A stretch of DNA of 64,000 bases from Streptomyces amritsarensis (GCF_001953875.1 NZ_MQUR01000004.1:95112-159111); one strand, 5' to 3'; shown: positions 50,707 through 60,529, counted from the stretch's first letter. Made by a program: numbers and translations. Notes: generated by a model not told the origin, from the sequence alone.

Positions 50707-53700
50707 TCAGAGTTCCCCGTCGAGCGGCAGCCGGTGGATGCCCGGCAGGTACGCGTCGAGCTCCCCCGGCGCGAACCGGGACATCCCCACCACGTGCCAG
50801 AACTCTCCGGCCACGTCGCCCTCGTACTTGTAGCCGCCGGCCGGTGTCAGTGCCGCCCAGCCGTCCGTCATGCCCATCAGCGTGGCGCGCAGCGACGGCG
50901 GCTCCCCGTCCGCCGGGATGCTCCACAGCCGTACGGTGCCGTCCTCGGCCCCGCTCGCCAGGAGGCTGCCGTCCGGTGAGAAGGCCAGGCAGAGCACCCG
51001 TCCGGTGTGGCCCACCAGGTCGGTGATCCGCTCGCCCGTGTCGGCGTGCCAGAGGCCGACGGCGCGGTCGTCGCCGGCCGCGGCCAGCAGCGGCCGGCGC
51101 GGATGGGCGGCCACCGCCCACAGCCGTCCGCCGCGGCCGCGCAGGCGCAGGCGCGCCTCGCCGTCCCGCCAGACGATGGCGCTGCCGTCCCAGCTCGCGC
51201 TCGCCAGCCATGCGCTGCCCTGGCCGTACGCGACGCCGTACACCCGGTCCGCGTGGCCGGCGCCGCCGCCCAGCTCCTCCACCAGGCGGCCGCTGTGCGC
51301 CTCCCACACCCGTACGACGCTGTCGTCGCAGCCGGTGGCCAGGATGTCGCCGTCGGAGCGGAAGGCGATGGAGCGGACCCGGCCGCGGTGTCCGGCCAGG
51401 TTCGCCACCGGTGAGCCGGTGGGACGGAACCAGACGCGGACCGAGTCGTCGTCGTTGGCGGTGGCGAGCAGGGTGCCGTCGGCGTTGAAGGCCTCCGCCC
51501 ACACGTGCTCGGTCTCGGCGTCGAGCTCGCGCAGGTAGTGGCCGGCCACCGGGTCCCACAGGTACATGTCGCCGTCGTTGCTGGCGGTGGCGAGGACGGG
51601 TTCGGCGGGGCTGAAGGCCGCGGAGACCAGCCGGTCGCCTCGGCCGCGGAGCTCCTGCGTACGCCGGCCGGTGCGCGTGTCCCAGAGCCGTACGACGCCG
51701 TCGTTGCCGGCGGTCGCCAGCTGGGAGCCGTCCGCGCTGAAGGCGACGCCGCTGATCCGGCGGCCGTGCCCGCGCAGGATGCGCTTGCCCTGTCCGGTGG
51801 CCGCGTCCCAGATCTGCGCACCGCCGTCGTTGCCGACGGTGAGCAGTTGGCTGTCGCCGGGGCGGAAGGCGCACGCCCAGGCGGTGCCGCGGTGGTCGGC
51901 GGGCTGCTGGGCGTGGAGGGTGATCGTGTGGCCGTGGGGGCTTGCGGCGACCGTCCAGAGCCGGACCGCGCCGTTGCTGTCGCAGGCGGCGAGGAGGCGG
52001 CCGTCGTCACCGAACAGCACCTGGTAGACGGCGCCCGTGCCCCGTTCGAGGACGCCCGCCGGGGTGCCGACGACCGGGTCCCAGAGCCGTACCTGGCCGT
52101 CGGTGCAGCCGCTGGCCAGGAGGTTTCCCCCGGGGTGGAAGTCGAGGACGTACACGCGGCCGGTGTGTCCGGTGAACTCGTGCAGCAGCCGGGCGTCGGA
52201 CGTCCGCCAGATCCGCACCGTGCCGCCGCGGCCGCCCGCGCCCCGGTCGGCGGTGGCGAAGAGGGTGCCGTCGGGGCTGAACCGGGTGCGGTAGACGGCC
52301 CCTTGGTGCCCGTCGATCTCCCGGACGCACGTCCCGGTGCCCAGGTCCCACAGCCGTGCCCTGGCGGCCGCGTCGCCGGTGAGCAGATGGCCGTCGCGGC
52401 TGTGGACGGCGGTGTATACGGGCGCGGTGTGCCCGGGAAGCCGGTGCACGGGCCGGCCGGTGGCCACGTCCCAGACCGTGACGAGGCCTTCGCGGTCGCC
52501 GGTGGCCAGGAGCGTGCCGGCCTCGTCGAAGGAGACCGGCCACACGCCGTCCGGGTGGATCTCCAGGATGTGGCGGCAGGCTCCGGTCACCGGGTCCCAG
52601 AGGCGTACGGTGCCGTCGGATCCGCCGGTGGCGATCACGTCCGGCCGGAACTTGACCGCGTAGACGCGTCCTTCGTGTCCCTGGAGGGTGCGCACCGCCC
52701 GGCCGTCGTCGGCGCCGCAGACGAGGATCGAGCCGTCCTCGCTGCCGACCGCGAGGAGTTCGCCGTCGCTGCTGTAGGCGATGGGTTCGGGCAGTCGGCC
52801 GGTGCGCATGCCGAAGCCGTACGGGACGCCGACCGCCGACGGCCGCAGGCCCGCGTCCACCGGCATCCCGGGGGCGATCGCGGCGGTCCCGAGCTCGGGG
52901 GCGGCCCGCACGGCGTCGTCCATGCGGACGTCGATGAGGGCGGCCCGGTGCCAGCGGCTGCCGGTGAGCACGGCGCCCCGCAGGTCGGCCCGGGTCAGGC
53001 GGGCCCGGCTGAGGTTCGCGCCGGTCAGGTCGGCCCCGCTGAGGTCGGCGCGGTCGAGCCGGGCGCCGGCCAGCTGGGTGCCCCGCAGGAGGGCTCCGGA
53101 GAGGTTGGCGCCGATCAGCCGGGTGTCGGTGAGGTCGGCGTCGGAGAGGTCGACGCCGCAGAAGTCGCGGTGCGAGAGGTCCTCGCCGGCCAGCCTGGCG
53201 CCCCGCAGGTCGGCGTTGGCGGGCACCCGCAGCCGGTCGCTGATCCGGACGGCGTTGGCGCGGGCGGCGTCGCTGATCCCGCGGCCGGGCGAGTCGAGGA
53301 CCTCGCGCACCCACCGGGCGCACAGCTCGTGGTCGGCGAGGTCGCAGAAGAACTCGACGGCGAGCTGGCTGAGCGGACGGGCGACGAGCAGGGTGTGGCG
53401 GCCGCGGCCCAGCTGGTGGGCGGCTTCGCGCGCCACGAGCCATTCGACGACGGAGCCGTGGATGAACTGGAAGACGCCGTCGGAGCTGCGGACCAGCAGA
53501 CTGCCCGCGCCGACCGCCTGGGCCCGTTCGGACGGGGTGAGCGGCGACTCGGTGAGCTCGCTGAGGGTGGCGGCGACGGTCTCGGTGAGCTCCTCCAGGC
53601 GCAGGGCGCTGCGGCCGCTCTCCCACAGCCGCCAGGCCAGCGCGGTCACGGCCGCCCACAGTTCGTCGGCGGTGAGCCCGGGCGGGGCTCCCGGCCCGCC

Positions 53701-56595
53701 CTGGCCGCGGGCCTCCTCGTAGGCGAGCCAGGAGGTGAACACGTCCTCGTAGAGCCGGGCCGGGCTCAGCGCGCGGCCGGCGCCGGCGACGGCGCGCAGC
53801 TGGTCCTGGCTGAGGTCCGCGACGAAGGAGAGCAGCCGCGGGTTGCGGCAGAGCATCAGGAGGTCGGGGATGTTACGCAGGAGCTGGTAGCGCTGGTCGG
53901 CGGTGTGTTCGTCGCCGTAGCTGCGCACGAGGTAGGAGCGGATCTGCGCCGGGGTGAACCCCTCGACGGACAGGACACGGCGCTGCGGCAGCAGTCCGAC
54001 GCGCTCGCCGAGCGCCGTGAGGACCTGGGCGTGCGACTTGAAGTGCTGGGTACGGCTGCTGACGACGATCTTGGCGTTGTCGACGGCTGCGTCGAGGAGG
54101 ACCTGGAGGTGGTCGGCGGCCCGGTCGTAGCTGACCCGGTGGACCAGTTCGTCGAAGCCGTCGAAGAGCAGGACGACGCGGCCCTGGGCGAGCATGTAGC
54201 GCAGGGCCCGCAGGTCGATGGTGTCCACGCCGTGGCCGGCGAGGTGGGCGGCGACCAGGCCTTCGAGGCTGTGCGCCCGGTCGAGGGTGTTGAGCGGGAT
54301 CAGCAGCGGCGTCAGGTGCGGGAGCTGTTCGGGGATGCGGCGGGCCAGCTCGCGCAGGGCGAAGGTCTTGCCGTGGCCGAAGTCGCCGAGGAGCAGGACG
54401 AAGCGGCCGTGGTCGGATTCCAGCAGCTCCAGGAGTTCCTCGACGAGGCCGTCGTGCTCCTGCCCGTCGGGGCGGTCGGCGTCGCGGTAGTGCTGGGGCA
54501 GGTACAGGCCGGGGGCGTACTGTTCGCTGCCGCCGAGCCGGGCGGTCTGCGCGGCGACGTAGCCGCGCAGGTCGAGCAGGCCCTGGAACTCGAGGAAGCT
54601 GCGCACCCTGACCCGTACGCCGTGGCCGGCCGCCCGCCGGCGCAGCCCGCCGGGCGGGGCGTCGCCGCCGTGGACGAGGACGGCCTCGGAGCCGGAGTCG
54701 GTCGCGTGCACCTGGCCGACGAACCGGTCGATCTCCTCCTCGGTGGGTGTCCCGGGGTGGACGGCGATGCGCTGCTGCTGGACGACGTCGTCGTCCTGCT
54801 CCTGCCAGGTGGCCATGATCTGCACCATGTCCTGCGGTGCGCGGCGCGGGACGTCGCGCAGCCGTACGCCGGGCCGGCGCACCCGGCAGATCTCCTTGAC
54901 GCGCTCGGCGAGCGCGGTGGCGGGGTCGTCGAGGGCGGCCCGGCCCTGGGCGTGCTCGACGTCGATCACGGGGGGCAGTTCGGGGACGGGGAAGACGCGG
55001 CGGGTGTGGCGCCACTCGCCGGGGAACCGCTCGGCCTCGGACGTGATCCGGTCGTCCCACCGGGTGACGGCGTCCGCGGTGATCCGGAGCAGTTGGAAGC
55101 GGGCGGGTGCGGCGGAGCCGAAGAGCGGCAGCCCGCCGGCGGGCCCGGTGAGCCGGCTGTGTCCGGGGGCGGCGGACAGGGTCCGCGGGCCGCCGGTGGG
55201 GCCGTGGAGGAGCAGGTGGAGCCGCGGGGCGGCGAGCCGGGCGAGGGTGTCGGCGTCGCGCAGTCCGCCGGGGCCGCCCACGGCGTCGCCGGGGCGGCGG
55301 CCGTCGGTGAGCGGGTGGCGCAGCGCGCCGATGCGCAGCCAGCCCTCGTCCTCGTAGCGGCGCATGGCCTCGGCGAACCAGGCGGCCTGGTCGCGGCCGA
55401 TGTAGCCGTACTGCTCCTCCTGGCGGTGGCTGTAGGCGATGGAGGAGTTGAATCCGGCGACGACCGTGCTCAGTTCGGGCACGGGGAAGAGGGTCCAGGG
55501 CTGGTCGCTGTCGAAGACGGTGTCCAGGCCCTGGTAGAGGCCGCGGAACAGGCGTGTGTAGTGGCGCCACTTGGGCCAGTACGGCGGCTGCGGTGCCACC
55601 TCGTCGGCCTCGCAGGTGTGGAAGTAGGCCTGGGAGGCGGCCTGGTTCACGTCCTGTGCGCCCGGTACGACCATGACCCGCTGGGGCGACAGGTCGAGCT
55701 GGGAGCGCAGGGTGGTGAGGAAGCTGAGGGCCTGGTCGCACTCGCGGGGGCTGCCGGAGGCGGTGAGGTCGCCGGTGACCACCATCAGGTCGGGGGACGG
55801 GGCCCCCGCGTCCCGGAGCATGATCAGGTCGCCGCGGATCTGGCGGCTGAGCGAGTCGGGCTCGCGGCCCCGCCCGAAGTCGGGCCCGGCCAGGTGCAGG
55901 ACGGTCACGGCGTCCTGGCCGCCGCCGGCCGAACCGGTCGGGGATGCCCGCGGGTAGAGGGGCGCCCGGGCCGGACGGCGGCGGCCCGCCCAGCCGGGGC
56001 CGGCGAGCGCGCTCGGCCGGAGCCGGCCCGGGTGGGCCTGCCCGGGGAGGCGGACTCCGCCCGGGCCGCCGCCGGACGCGGGGCCCGACGCCGTCCCCGA
56101 CGCCGTGCCCGGTCGGCTGCCGGGGTATCCGGGCCGCCGGCCGGGGCGGGCGTGCCCGTCGACGGCCTGCTCGACCCGGGTGAGCAGCAGGGAGCGGGCG
56201 GTGTCGGTGTCGGCGACTCCCACCAGGTCGACGTAGGTGATCGTGGCGAGGAGTCCCTCGATCGGCATCTCGTCCACGCGGACGGTCAGGAGACGGCGTT
56301 CGGGGGACTCGGGGGAGGCCCGGAGCGCGGCCTGCCATTCCATGCGTCCGTAGGTGGAGCGTTCGTAGTGGCGCGACAGGACGGCGATCACGGCGACGGA
56401 CTCGCTGACTCCGCGGTCCATGAAGTCTATGAAGTTGGTCCCCGGGACGAAGTCCCAGGCCTGCACCACGGTGCGGTAGCCGGCTTCCTCCAGGGTCCAG
56501 GCGATCCACGCGGCCCATGGCTCGTCCGCCGGCGAGTAGCTGATGAAGAAGTCGAACTCCCGTTCCGGCGACCCGAATTGCCCGTCCGTCATCAT
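50707..56595 (-). CDS. TIR/phosphoesterase-like/NACHT/pentapeptide/WD40 protein
   Basis: A 1,962-residue protein. The TIR domain (about 12-150) reads EFDFFISYSPADEPWAAWI, with probable catalytic Glu86 in YGRMEWQAAL. A calcineurin-phosphoesterase-like region (about 228-435) has lost metal ligands: HLAGPDFG replaces the D-x-H motif and VPGAQDV replaces GNHD, though VVTGDLT remains. A NACHT-type ATPase (about 730-1010) has Walker A GDFGHGKT (Lys743) and Walker B LLFDGFDEL. Pentapeptide repeats (about 1125-1225) and about 15 WD40 blades (about 1270-1905) follow, then a GGYKYEGDVAGEFW tail. Such STAND proteins sense ligands through the repeats, oligomerise and use TIR to consume NAD. A TACCAT -10-like box six bases before ATG 56595 suggests a leaderless message. 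Confidence 0.9.
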   Translation of the reverse strand: MMTDGQFGSPEREFDFFISYSPADEPWAAWIAWTLEEAGYRTVVQAWDFVPGTNFIDFMDRGVSESVAVIAVLSRHYERSTYGRMEWQAALRASPESPERRLLTVRVDEMPIEGLLATITYVDLVGVADTDTARSLLLTRVEQAVDGHARPGRRPGYPGSRPGTASGTASGPASGGGPGGVRLPGQAHPGRLRPSALAGPGWAGRRRPARAPLYPRASPTGSAGGGQDAVTVLHLAGPDFGRGREPDSLSRQIRGDLIMLRDAGAPSPDLMVVTGDLTASGSPRECDQALSFLTTLRSQLDLSPQRVMVVPGAQDVNQAASQAYFHTCEADEVAPQPPYWPKWRHYTRLFRGLYQGLDTVFDSDQPWTLFPVPELSTVVAGFNSSIAYSHRQEEQYGYIGRDQAAWFAEAMRRYEDEGWLRIGALRHPLTDGRRPGDAVGGPGGLRDADTLARLAAPRLHLLLHGPTGGPRTLSAAPGHSRLTGPAGGLPLFGSAAPARFQLLRITADAVTRWDDRITSEAERFPGEWRHTRRVFPVPELPPVIDVEHAQGRAALDDPATALAERVKEICRVRRPGVRLRDVPRRAPQDMVQIMATWQEQDDDVVQQQRIAVHPGTPTEEEIDRFVGQVHATDSGSEAVLVHGGDAPPGGLRRRAAGHGVRVRVRSFLEFQGLLDLRGYVAAQTARLGGSEQYAPGLYLPQHYRDADRPDGQEHDGLVEELLELLESDHGRFVLLLGDFGHGKTFALRELARRIPEQLPHLTPLLIPLNTLDRAHSLEGLVAAHLAGHGVDTIDLRALRYMLAQGRVVLLFDGFDELVHRVSYDRAADHLQVLLDAAVDNAKIVVSSRTQHFKSHAQVLTALGERVGLLPQRRVLSVEGFTPAQIRSYLVRSYGDEHTADQRYQLLRNIPDLLMLCRNPRLLSFVADLSQDQLRAVAGAGRALSPARLYEDVFTSWLAYEEARGQGGPGAPPGLTADELWAAVTALAWRLWESGRSALRLEELTETVAATLSELTESPLTPSERAQAVGAGSLLVRSSDGVFQFIHGSVVEWLVAREAAHQLGRGRHTLLVARPLSQLAVEFFCDLADHELCARWVREVLDSPGRGISDAARANAVRISDRLRVPANADLRGARLAGEDLSHRDFCGVDLSDADLTDTRLIGANLSGALLRGTQLAGARLDRADLSGADLTGANLSRARLTRADLRGAVLTGSRWHRAALIDVRMDDAVRAAPELGTAAIAPGMPVDAGLRPSAVGVPYGFGMRTGRLPEPIAYSSDGELLAVGSEDGSILVCGADDGRAVRTLQGHEGRVYAVKFRPDVIATGGSDGTVRLWDPVTGACRHILEIHPDGVWPVSFDEAGTLLATGDREGLVTVWDVATGRPVHRLPGHTAPVYTAVHSRDGHLLTGDAAARARLWDLGTGTCVREIDGHQGAVYRTRFSPDGTLFATADRGAGGRGGTVRIWRTSDARLLHEFTGHTGRVYVLDFHPGGNLLASGCTDGQVRLWDPVVGTPAGVLERGTGAVYQVLFGDDGRLLAACDSNGAVRLWTVAASPHGHTITLHAQQPADHRGTAWACAFRPGDSQLLTVGNDGGAQIWDAATGQGKRILRGHGRRISGVAFSADGSQLATAGNDGVVRLWDTRTGRRTQELRGRGDRLVSAAFSPAEPVLATASNDGDMYLWDPVAGHYLRELDAETEHVWAEAFNADGTLLATANDDDSVRVWFRPTGSPVANLAGHRGRVRSIAFRSDGDILATGCDDSVVRVWEAHSGRLVEELGGGAGHADRVYGVAYGQGSAWLASASWDGSAIVWRDGEARLRLRGRGGRLWAVAAHPRRPLLAAAGDDRAVGLWHADTGERITDLVGHTGRVLCLAFSPDGSLLASGAEDGTVRLWSIPADGEPPSLRATLMGMTDGWAALTPAGGYKYEGDVAGEFWHVVGMSRFAPGELDAYLPGIHRLPLDGEL

Positions 56596-56751
56596 GGACC
56601 CATGGTAGGGCGGGGGTTCCGGCCGCGACCCCTTCCCGCCGAGGCCCGGTCGCGGAGCGTGAGGGTCCGCCCGCTCGGGCGGGGCGGGGGTGTCCGGTTC
56701 CGGTCGGGCCCGTCTGCCGTCCGGGCGCGCCGGTGTGCGACTCTGTTCGCC

Positions 56752-57942
56752 GTGTCTCTCCTCAGGCGTCTGCATCCACTGGACTGGCTGGCCGGCGGGC
56801 TGCTCGCCCTCGGGGTGCTGTGCGTCGCCACCGGTCTGCTCCCGCGCGCGCCCGCGGGGGACGTCCTGGAGCGCATCGGACCGCTGGTGGTGTTCCTGGC
56901 GACGGTCATCGTCCTCGCCGAGCTGACCGGCAAGGCCGAGGTCTTCGACGTGGTCGCCACCTGGGTGGCACGGGTGGGCCGCGGCAACTACGCCCTGCTC
57001 TTCCTCCTCTGCGTCGGTTTCGCGTCGGTCACGACGATCACCCTGAACCTGGACACGACGGCCGTCCTGCTGACCCCGGTGATGCTGGCCCTGGCGACCC
57101 GGGTGGGCATCGCGGCCGTACCGCTGGCGATGACGACGGTGTGGCTGGCCAACACGGCGAGCCTGCTCCTGCCGGTGTCGAACCTGACGAACCTGCTCGC
57201 CGCGGACCGGGTGGCGCTGGCCCCGTCGGAGATGGCCGCCGCCATGTGGGCGCCGCAGCTGGCCGCCATCGCCGTGACGATGGCCTGCCTGTGGGGCTTC
57301 TACTGGCGGCCGGGGCGTCGCGGCGCGGTCAGCTACGCGCCCCCGGCGCCGCCGAGCCCCAAGGACCGGGTCCTGTTCCGGGTGTGCGCGGTGGCGTGCG
57401 GCGGGTTCCTGGTGGCGCTGCTCGTCGCGGACGTGCCCCTGTGGTCGGCGTCGATGGCGGCCGCGCTGGTGGTGGTGGCGGCCTTCGCGGTCCGCGACCG
57501 CGGGGCGCTGCGCCTGTCCCTGGTCCCGTGGCGGCTGCTCGTGCTGGTGCCGGGCATGTTCCTGGTCGTGGAGACCGTCAACGCGCACGGGCTGCACGAC
57601 GTCCTGGCCGCGGCGATGGGCTCGGACAACGACCTCGTCGGGATGCTGAGGTCGGCCGCGGTCGGTGCGGGCTTCTCCAACGTGCTCAACAACCTGCCGG
57701 CCTACCTGGCGGGCGAGGCCGCCATCCCCGAGGCCAACCACCACCAGCTGCTGGCGCAGCTCATCGGCGTCAACGTCGGCCCGGTCATCACACCGTGGGC
57801 GTCGCTGGCCACCCTGCTGTGGTTCGAGCGGTGCCGCTGGCACGGCACCCGCATCGACCTGCGCCGCTTCCTCGGTACGGGCCTCGTCCTCTCGGTGGCC
57901 GCCACCCTGTCGGCGACGCTGGCCCTGGCCGCCACCGTCTGA
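56752..57942 (+). CDS. ArsB/NhaD-like anion permease
   Basis: A 396-residue integral membrane protein with about 10-11 helices, of the ArsB/ion-transporter superfamily. Helpful motifs are NLDTTAVLLTPVMLALATR near residue 100 and FSNVLNNLPAYLAGEA near residue 310, the two inverted half-membrane hairpins with conserved Asn/Asp/Thr residues. Relatives move arsenite, sodium or dicarboxylates; the substrate here is not clear because no ars genes are adjacent. GTG 56752 has no strong ribosome site. It is divergent from the giant TIR gene (156 bases between). Confidence 0.85.
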   Translation: MSLLRRLHPLDWLAGGLLALGVLCVATGLLPRAPAGDVLERIGPLVVFLATVIVLAELTGKAEVFDVVATWVARVGRGNYALLFLLCVGFASVTTITLNLDTTAVLLTPVMLALATRVGIAAVPLAMTTVWLANTASLLLPVSNLTNLLAADRVALAPSEMAAAMWAPQLAAIAVTMACLWGFYWRPGRRGAVSYAPPAPPSPKDRVLFRVCAVACGGFLVALLVADVPLWSASMAAALVVVAAFAVRDRGALRLSLVPWRLLVLVPGMFLVVETVNAHGLHDVLAAAMGSDNDLVGMLRSAAVGAGFSNVLNNLPAYLAGEAAIPEANHHQLLAQLIGVNVGPVITPWASLATLLWFERCRWHGTRIDLRRFLGTGLVLSVAATLSATLALAATV

Positions 57943-57998
57943 GGCGGCAGGACGCCGGGAGGCCGAGAGACCGAGGGGCCGAGAGGCCGACGCGGGCT

Positions 57999-58820
57999 TC
58001 AGGCGACGGCGCCCACCTCCCGGAGCAGGAACGCCAGGGTCTCGCCGCGCGCCGCGACGAAGCTGCGTCCGGAATCGTCGCCGGCGAAACCGGGGGTGAA
58101 CGGCGCCCCGAACAGGGTGCGCAGCTCCACCCCCGCCTCGGCCGCGAGCAGCGCCCCGGTCGGCAGGTCCACGCCTTCGGCGCGGTAGCCGACGAAGGCG
58201 TCGATGGTGCCGCGCGCCAGCAGGCTCCAGCCGAGCAGGGGCGCCCACAGCTGGAGGACCCGCCGGCTGTGGAGCTCCAGCGCACCGCGCAGGGCGACCG
58301 CCGTCGCGTCGCCGCGCCGGACGGCGTACCCCTGGGTCCAGGCGACGACGGGTCCGGGGCTCGGCAGGCCGGGCGCGGGCCCCGTCAGCACCCCCTCGCC
58401 GCCGTGGGCTCCGTGCCCTCTGACCGCGTGCCAGGTCTGTCCGGTGACCGGCTCGTGCACCACGCCCAGGACCGGTACGCCGGCCAGGCACAGCCCGATG
58501 CCGACGGCGTAGGCGGGCAGCCCGATCGCGACGTTGTTGCTGCCGTCCAGCGGGTCGACGAGCCAGGTGCGCTCGCCCGCGGCGTCGAGCAGCCCGGCCT
58601 CCTCGGAGAGGATCCGGTCGTCCGGGAAGTGCCGCCTGATCCGGCCGAGCACGAGGCTCTCGGCGGCGAGGTCGAGGTCGACCTGCACGTCCCCGGACTC
58701 GTCCTTCGTCCGCAGGCAGTGCACCGCCCCGAAGCGTCTGCGCAGCAGACCGCCCGCCTCCTCCGCCGCGGCGACCGCGACCCGCCGCTCCCGGTCGAAG
58801 TCAGGCCCGTTGCTGGGCAT
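57999..58820 (-). CDS. Inositol-monophosphatase-family enzyme
   Basis: A 273-residue metal-dependent sugar/nucleotide phosphatase. The first metal site is ILSEEAG near residue 72, the core motif is WLVDPLDGSNNVAIGLPAYAVGIGL near residue 86, and the last motif is GVDLPTGALLAAEAGVE, in which the usual Trp-Asp is Val-Asp. Family members hydrolyse inositol phosphate, fructose bisphosphate or 3'-phosphoadenosine 5'-phosphate. ATG 58820 has AGGAGG five bases upstream, lying inside the preceding gene, with which it overlaps by 20 bases. As the last gene of a three-gene unit with a cupin-like and a membrane protein, it may act on a signal molecule (inference). Confidence 0.88.
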   Translation of the reverse strand: MPSNGPDFDRERRVAVAAAEEAGGLLRRRFGAVHCLRTKDESGDVQVDLDLAAESLVLGRIRRHFPDDRILSEEAGLLDAAGERTWLVDPLDGSNNVAIGLPAYAVGIGLCLAGVPVLGVVHEPVTGQTWHAVRGHGAHGGEGVLTGPAPGLPSPGPVVAWTQGYAVRRGDATAVALRGALELHSRRVLQLWAPLLGWSLLARGTIDAFVGYRAEGVDLPTGALLAAEAGVELRTLFGAPFTPGFAGDDSGRSFVAARGETLAFLLREVGAVA

Positions 58821-59424
58821 CGATCCTCCTGAGGACGGTGTGGACGCTGCGCACCGTCTGTGCCTTGTCGCACAGCCGGCGGGTCGTGCGGCGCGGCCGG
58901 CCGTCGAGCGGGCCGAGCGAGAGGTCGCGCCGGCCGGGGACCGACAGCCCGTGCACCAGGGTGGCCGCCGGTTCGGGGCCTTCCAGGGCGGTGGCGTGGA
59001 ACTCCCCCGCGGGCAGGGTGTACGTCTGGCCGCCGGAGCTGATGTGGGCGGGTCCGGGCTCGCTGCGCACGAGCAGGGGGGTGGGGCGGATCTCGTCCAC
59101 GCCGTCGCTGTGGCTGTGCACCTCGAACACCCGGTGGGTCGCGCCCTCCTCGCCGTCCCGTACCGCTCGTGTGCGTACGGGGAGGTTGGCGACCCGTCCG
59201 TACAGCACCCGGCTGCGCAGTTCCCAGCTGTGGGCGTGCAGGGGGGAGGCGTCCGGCTCGGCGTGGTTGTCGGCCTCGAAGAGGTGTACGCAGATTCCGC
59301 GCGGGCCCTCTCTCAGCAGCGGCAGGCACAGGAACCCGAGCGGATGGCGCACCGCATGCAACTGACGCTGTCCGGAGGCGATCGCCTCCAGGCAGACACG
59401 GGTCCTTGCGAGCTCGTCGTCCAT
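58801..59424 (-). CDS. Cupin-like protein of unknown function
   Basis: A 207-residue protein I cannot name. The likely fold is a cupin (RmlC-like): LHAHSWELRSRVLYG with closely spaced histidines near residue 62, and LPAGEFHATAL near residue 143 as the second half of a metal site. The N-terminus is helical. No signal peptide is present. The ribosome site AGGAGGTGA overlaps the stop of the upstream membrane-protein gene, about 18 bases from the ATG, so it is coupled to it. The gene lies between the membrane protein and the phosphatase in an apparently fixed trio. Confidence 0.65.
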   Translation of the reverse strand: MDDELARTRVCLEAIASGQRQLHAVRHPLGFLCLPLLREGPRGICVHLFEADNHAEPDASPLHAHSWELRSRVLYGRVANLPVRTRAVRDGEEGATHRVFEVHSHSDGVDEIRPTPLLVRSEPGPAHISSGGQTYTLPAGEFHATALEGPEPAATLVHGLSVPGRRDLSLGPLDGRPRRTTRRLCDKAQTVRSVHTVLRRIDAQQRA

Positions 59425-59442
59425 GGCACGCGCCGGAGCGCC

Positions 59443-60387
59443 TCACCTCCTGTAGGGGTCCTCCGCGTGCAGGGCCTTCTCGATGATCCTGCCGATGTCG
59501 CTGTCGGTGAAGACGCGCGGCAGCGGGAGCCGCAGGTCGTCGAAGAGCGTCCGTACCTCGTCGACGGTGGGTTCCTGGCCGAGGGGCGACGCGACCCGCA
59601 GATCGAGCGCGGTGGCCTGCTCGCGGCTCTGGTGCAACTCGGTGACGTAGTAGTCGTAGAGCGGTTGTCCGCGCTCCACCAGCAGGTTCACCCGGGACTG
59701 GTCGTCCTGGGTGATGACGAGGCAGGTCTCGGAGAGGTCGAAGCGCAGGGTGGGCACGGCGGACGACAGGTGCACGCTGATCTCGAGGGTGGTCAGCTGC
59801 CGCTGGTACCAGCAGGCGGCGAGGACGGTCGCGTACGACTCCCGGCGGACCCGGTCGGTGGTCCACACGTCGTCGCCGCGGCGCTGCCCGCCGAACATCT
59901 GCCGGAACCGGGCGTAGGCGGCGCAGGCGCGCTCGTCGGCCGGGTTGACGATGTCGATCTTCACGTTGAGCTGGGAGCGCTGCTCCTTGGCCGCGGCCAC
60001 GCACAGCGGCAGGGTGACCGCCCTGAGGTAGGTGCCCGTACCGCCTTTGAAGTACCAGAGGTTGGTGCGCTGTCTGGCCTTGCGCAGGGCCTCGCCGACC
60101 TCGTTGCCGGACAGGGAGCGGACCATGGCGAGGTCTTCCAGTGCCTGCCGGGTCCCGCTGAGCGCCTCGTGGATGCTGGCCGGCCGGCGCACCCGCTCCA
60201 CGATCGAGCCGGTGGCGAGGAGCCCGAGGACGACGAGGGTGGCGCCGGAGGAGACGTCGTCGCTGACGACGTCGCCGAAGATGTCCAGGAAGCCGACCGC
60301 CATCGCCACGCAGAGGGCGACCACCACGTCGGCGTTGCGCAGCACCCAGGCCACGACGCGCTCGAGCCGCCCGACCTGCGCCGCCAT
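59443..60387 (-). CDS. Two-helix membrane protein, unknown function
   Basis: A 314-residue protein with two membrane helices near residues 22-40 and 46-64 (VVALCVAMAVGFLDIF and ATLVVLGLLATGSIV), then a soluble domain of about 245 residues. The soluble part includes RTNLWYFKGGTGTYLRAVTLP, DIVNPADERACAAY and LYDYYVTELHQS. I do not recognise the family; the pattern of two helices followed by a cytoplasmic domain recalls membrane effectors in conflict systems, but there is no direct evidence. ATG 60387 has a GGGAGGGGG site upstream. It is the first gene of a unit with the cupin-like protein (18 bases) and the phosphatase. Confidence 0.7.
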   Translation of the reverse strand: MAAQVGRLERVVAWVLRNADVVVALCVAMAVGFLDIFGDVVSDDVSSGATLVVLGLLATGSIVERVRRPASIHEALSGTRQALEDLAMVRSLSGNEVGEALRKARQRTNLWYFKGGTGTYLRAVTLPLCVAAAKEQRSQLNVKIDIVNPADERACAAYARFRQMFGGQRRGDDVWTTDRVRRESYATVLAACWYQRQLTTLEISVHLSSAVPTLRFDLSETCLVITQDDQSRVNLLVERGQPLYDYYVTELHQSREQATALDLRVASPLGQEPTVDEVRTLFDDLRLPLPRVFTDSDIGRIIEKALHAEDPYRR

Positions 60388-60529
60388 GAACGCACCCCCT
60401 CCCCCGCGCCCCTGCTTCGATGGTAGGGATCCTGCGGCGGCGCCACCAGAGCGTCTTCGGGTCGCCGGGTGCCGCCCCGCGCGCACGCCGGTTCACACCG
60501 GACGGGCGTCCGCGCGACCGGGCCGGGTG

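Noticed and set aside
56752..57942. An arsenic-resistance operon
   Set aside because: Only a permease of the ArsB superfamily is present; no arsR, arsC or arsH lies nearby, and the ArsR-type gene at 19172 is far away and lacks metal ligands.
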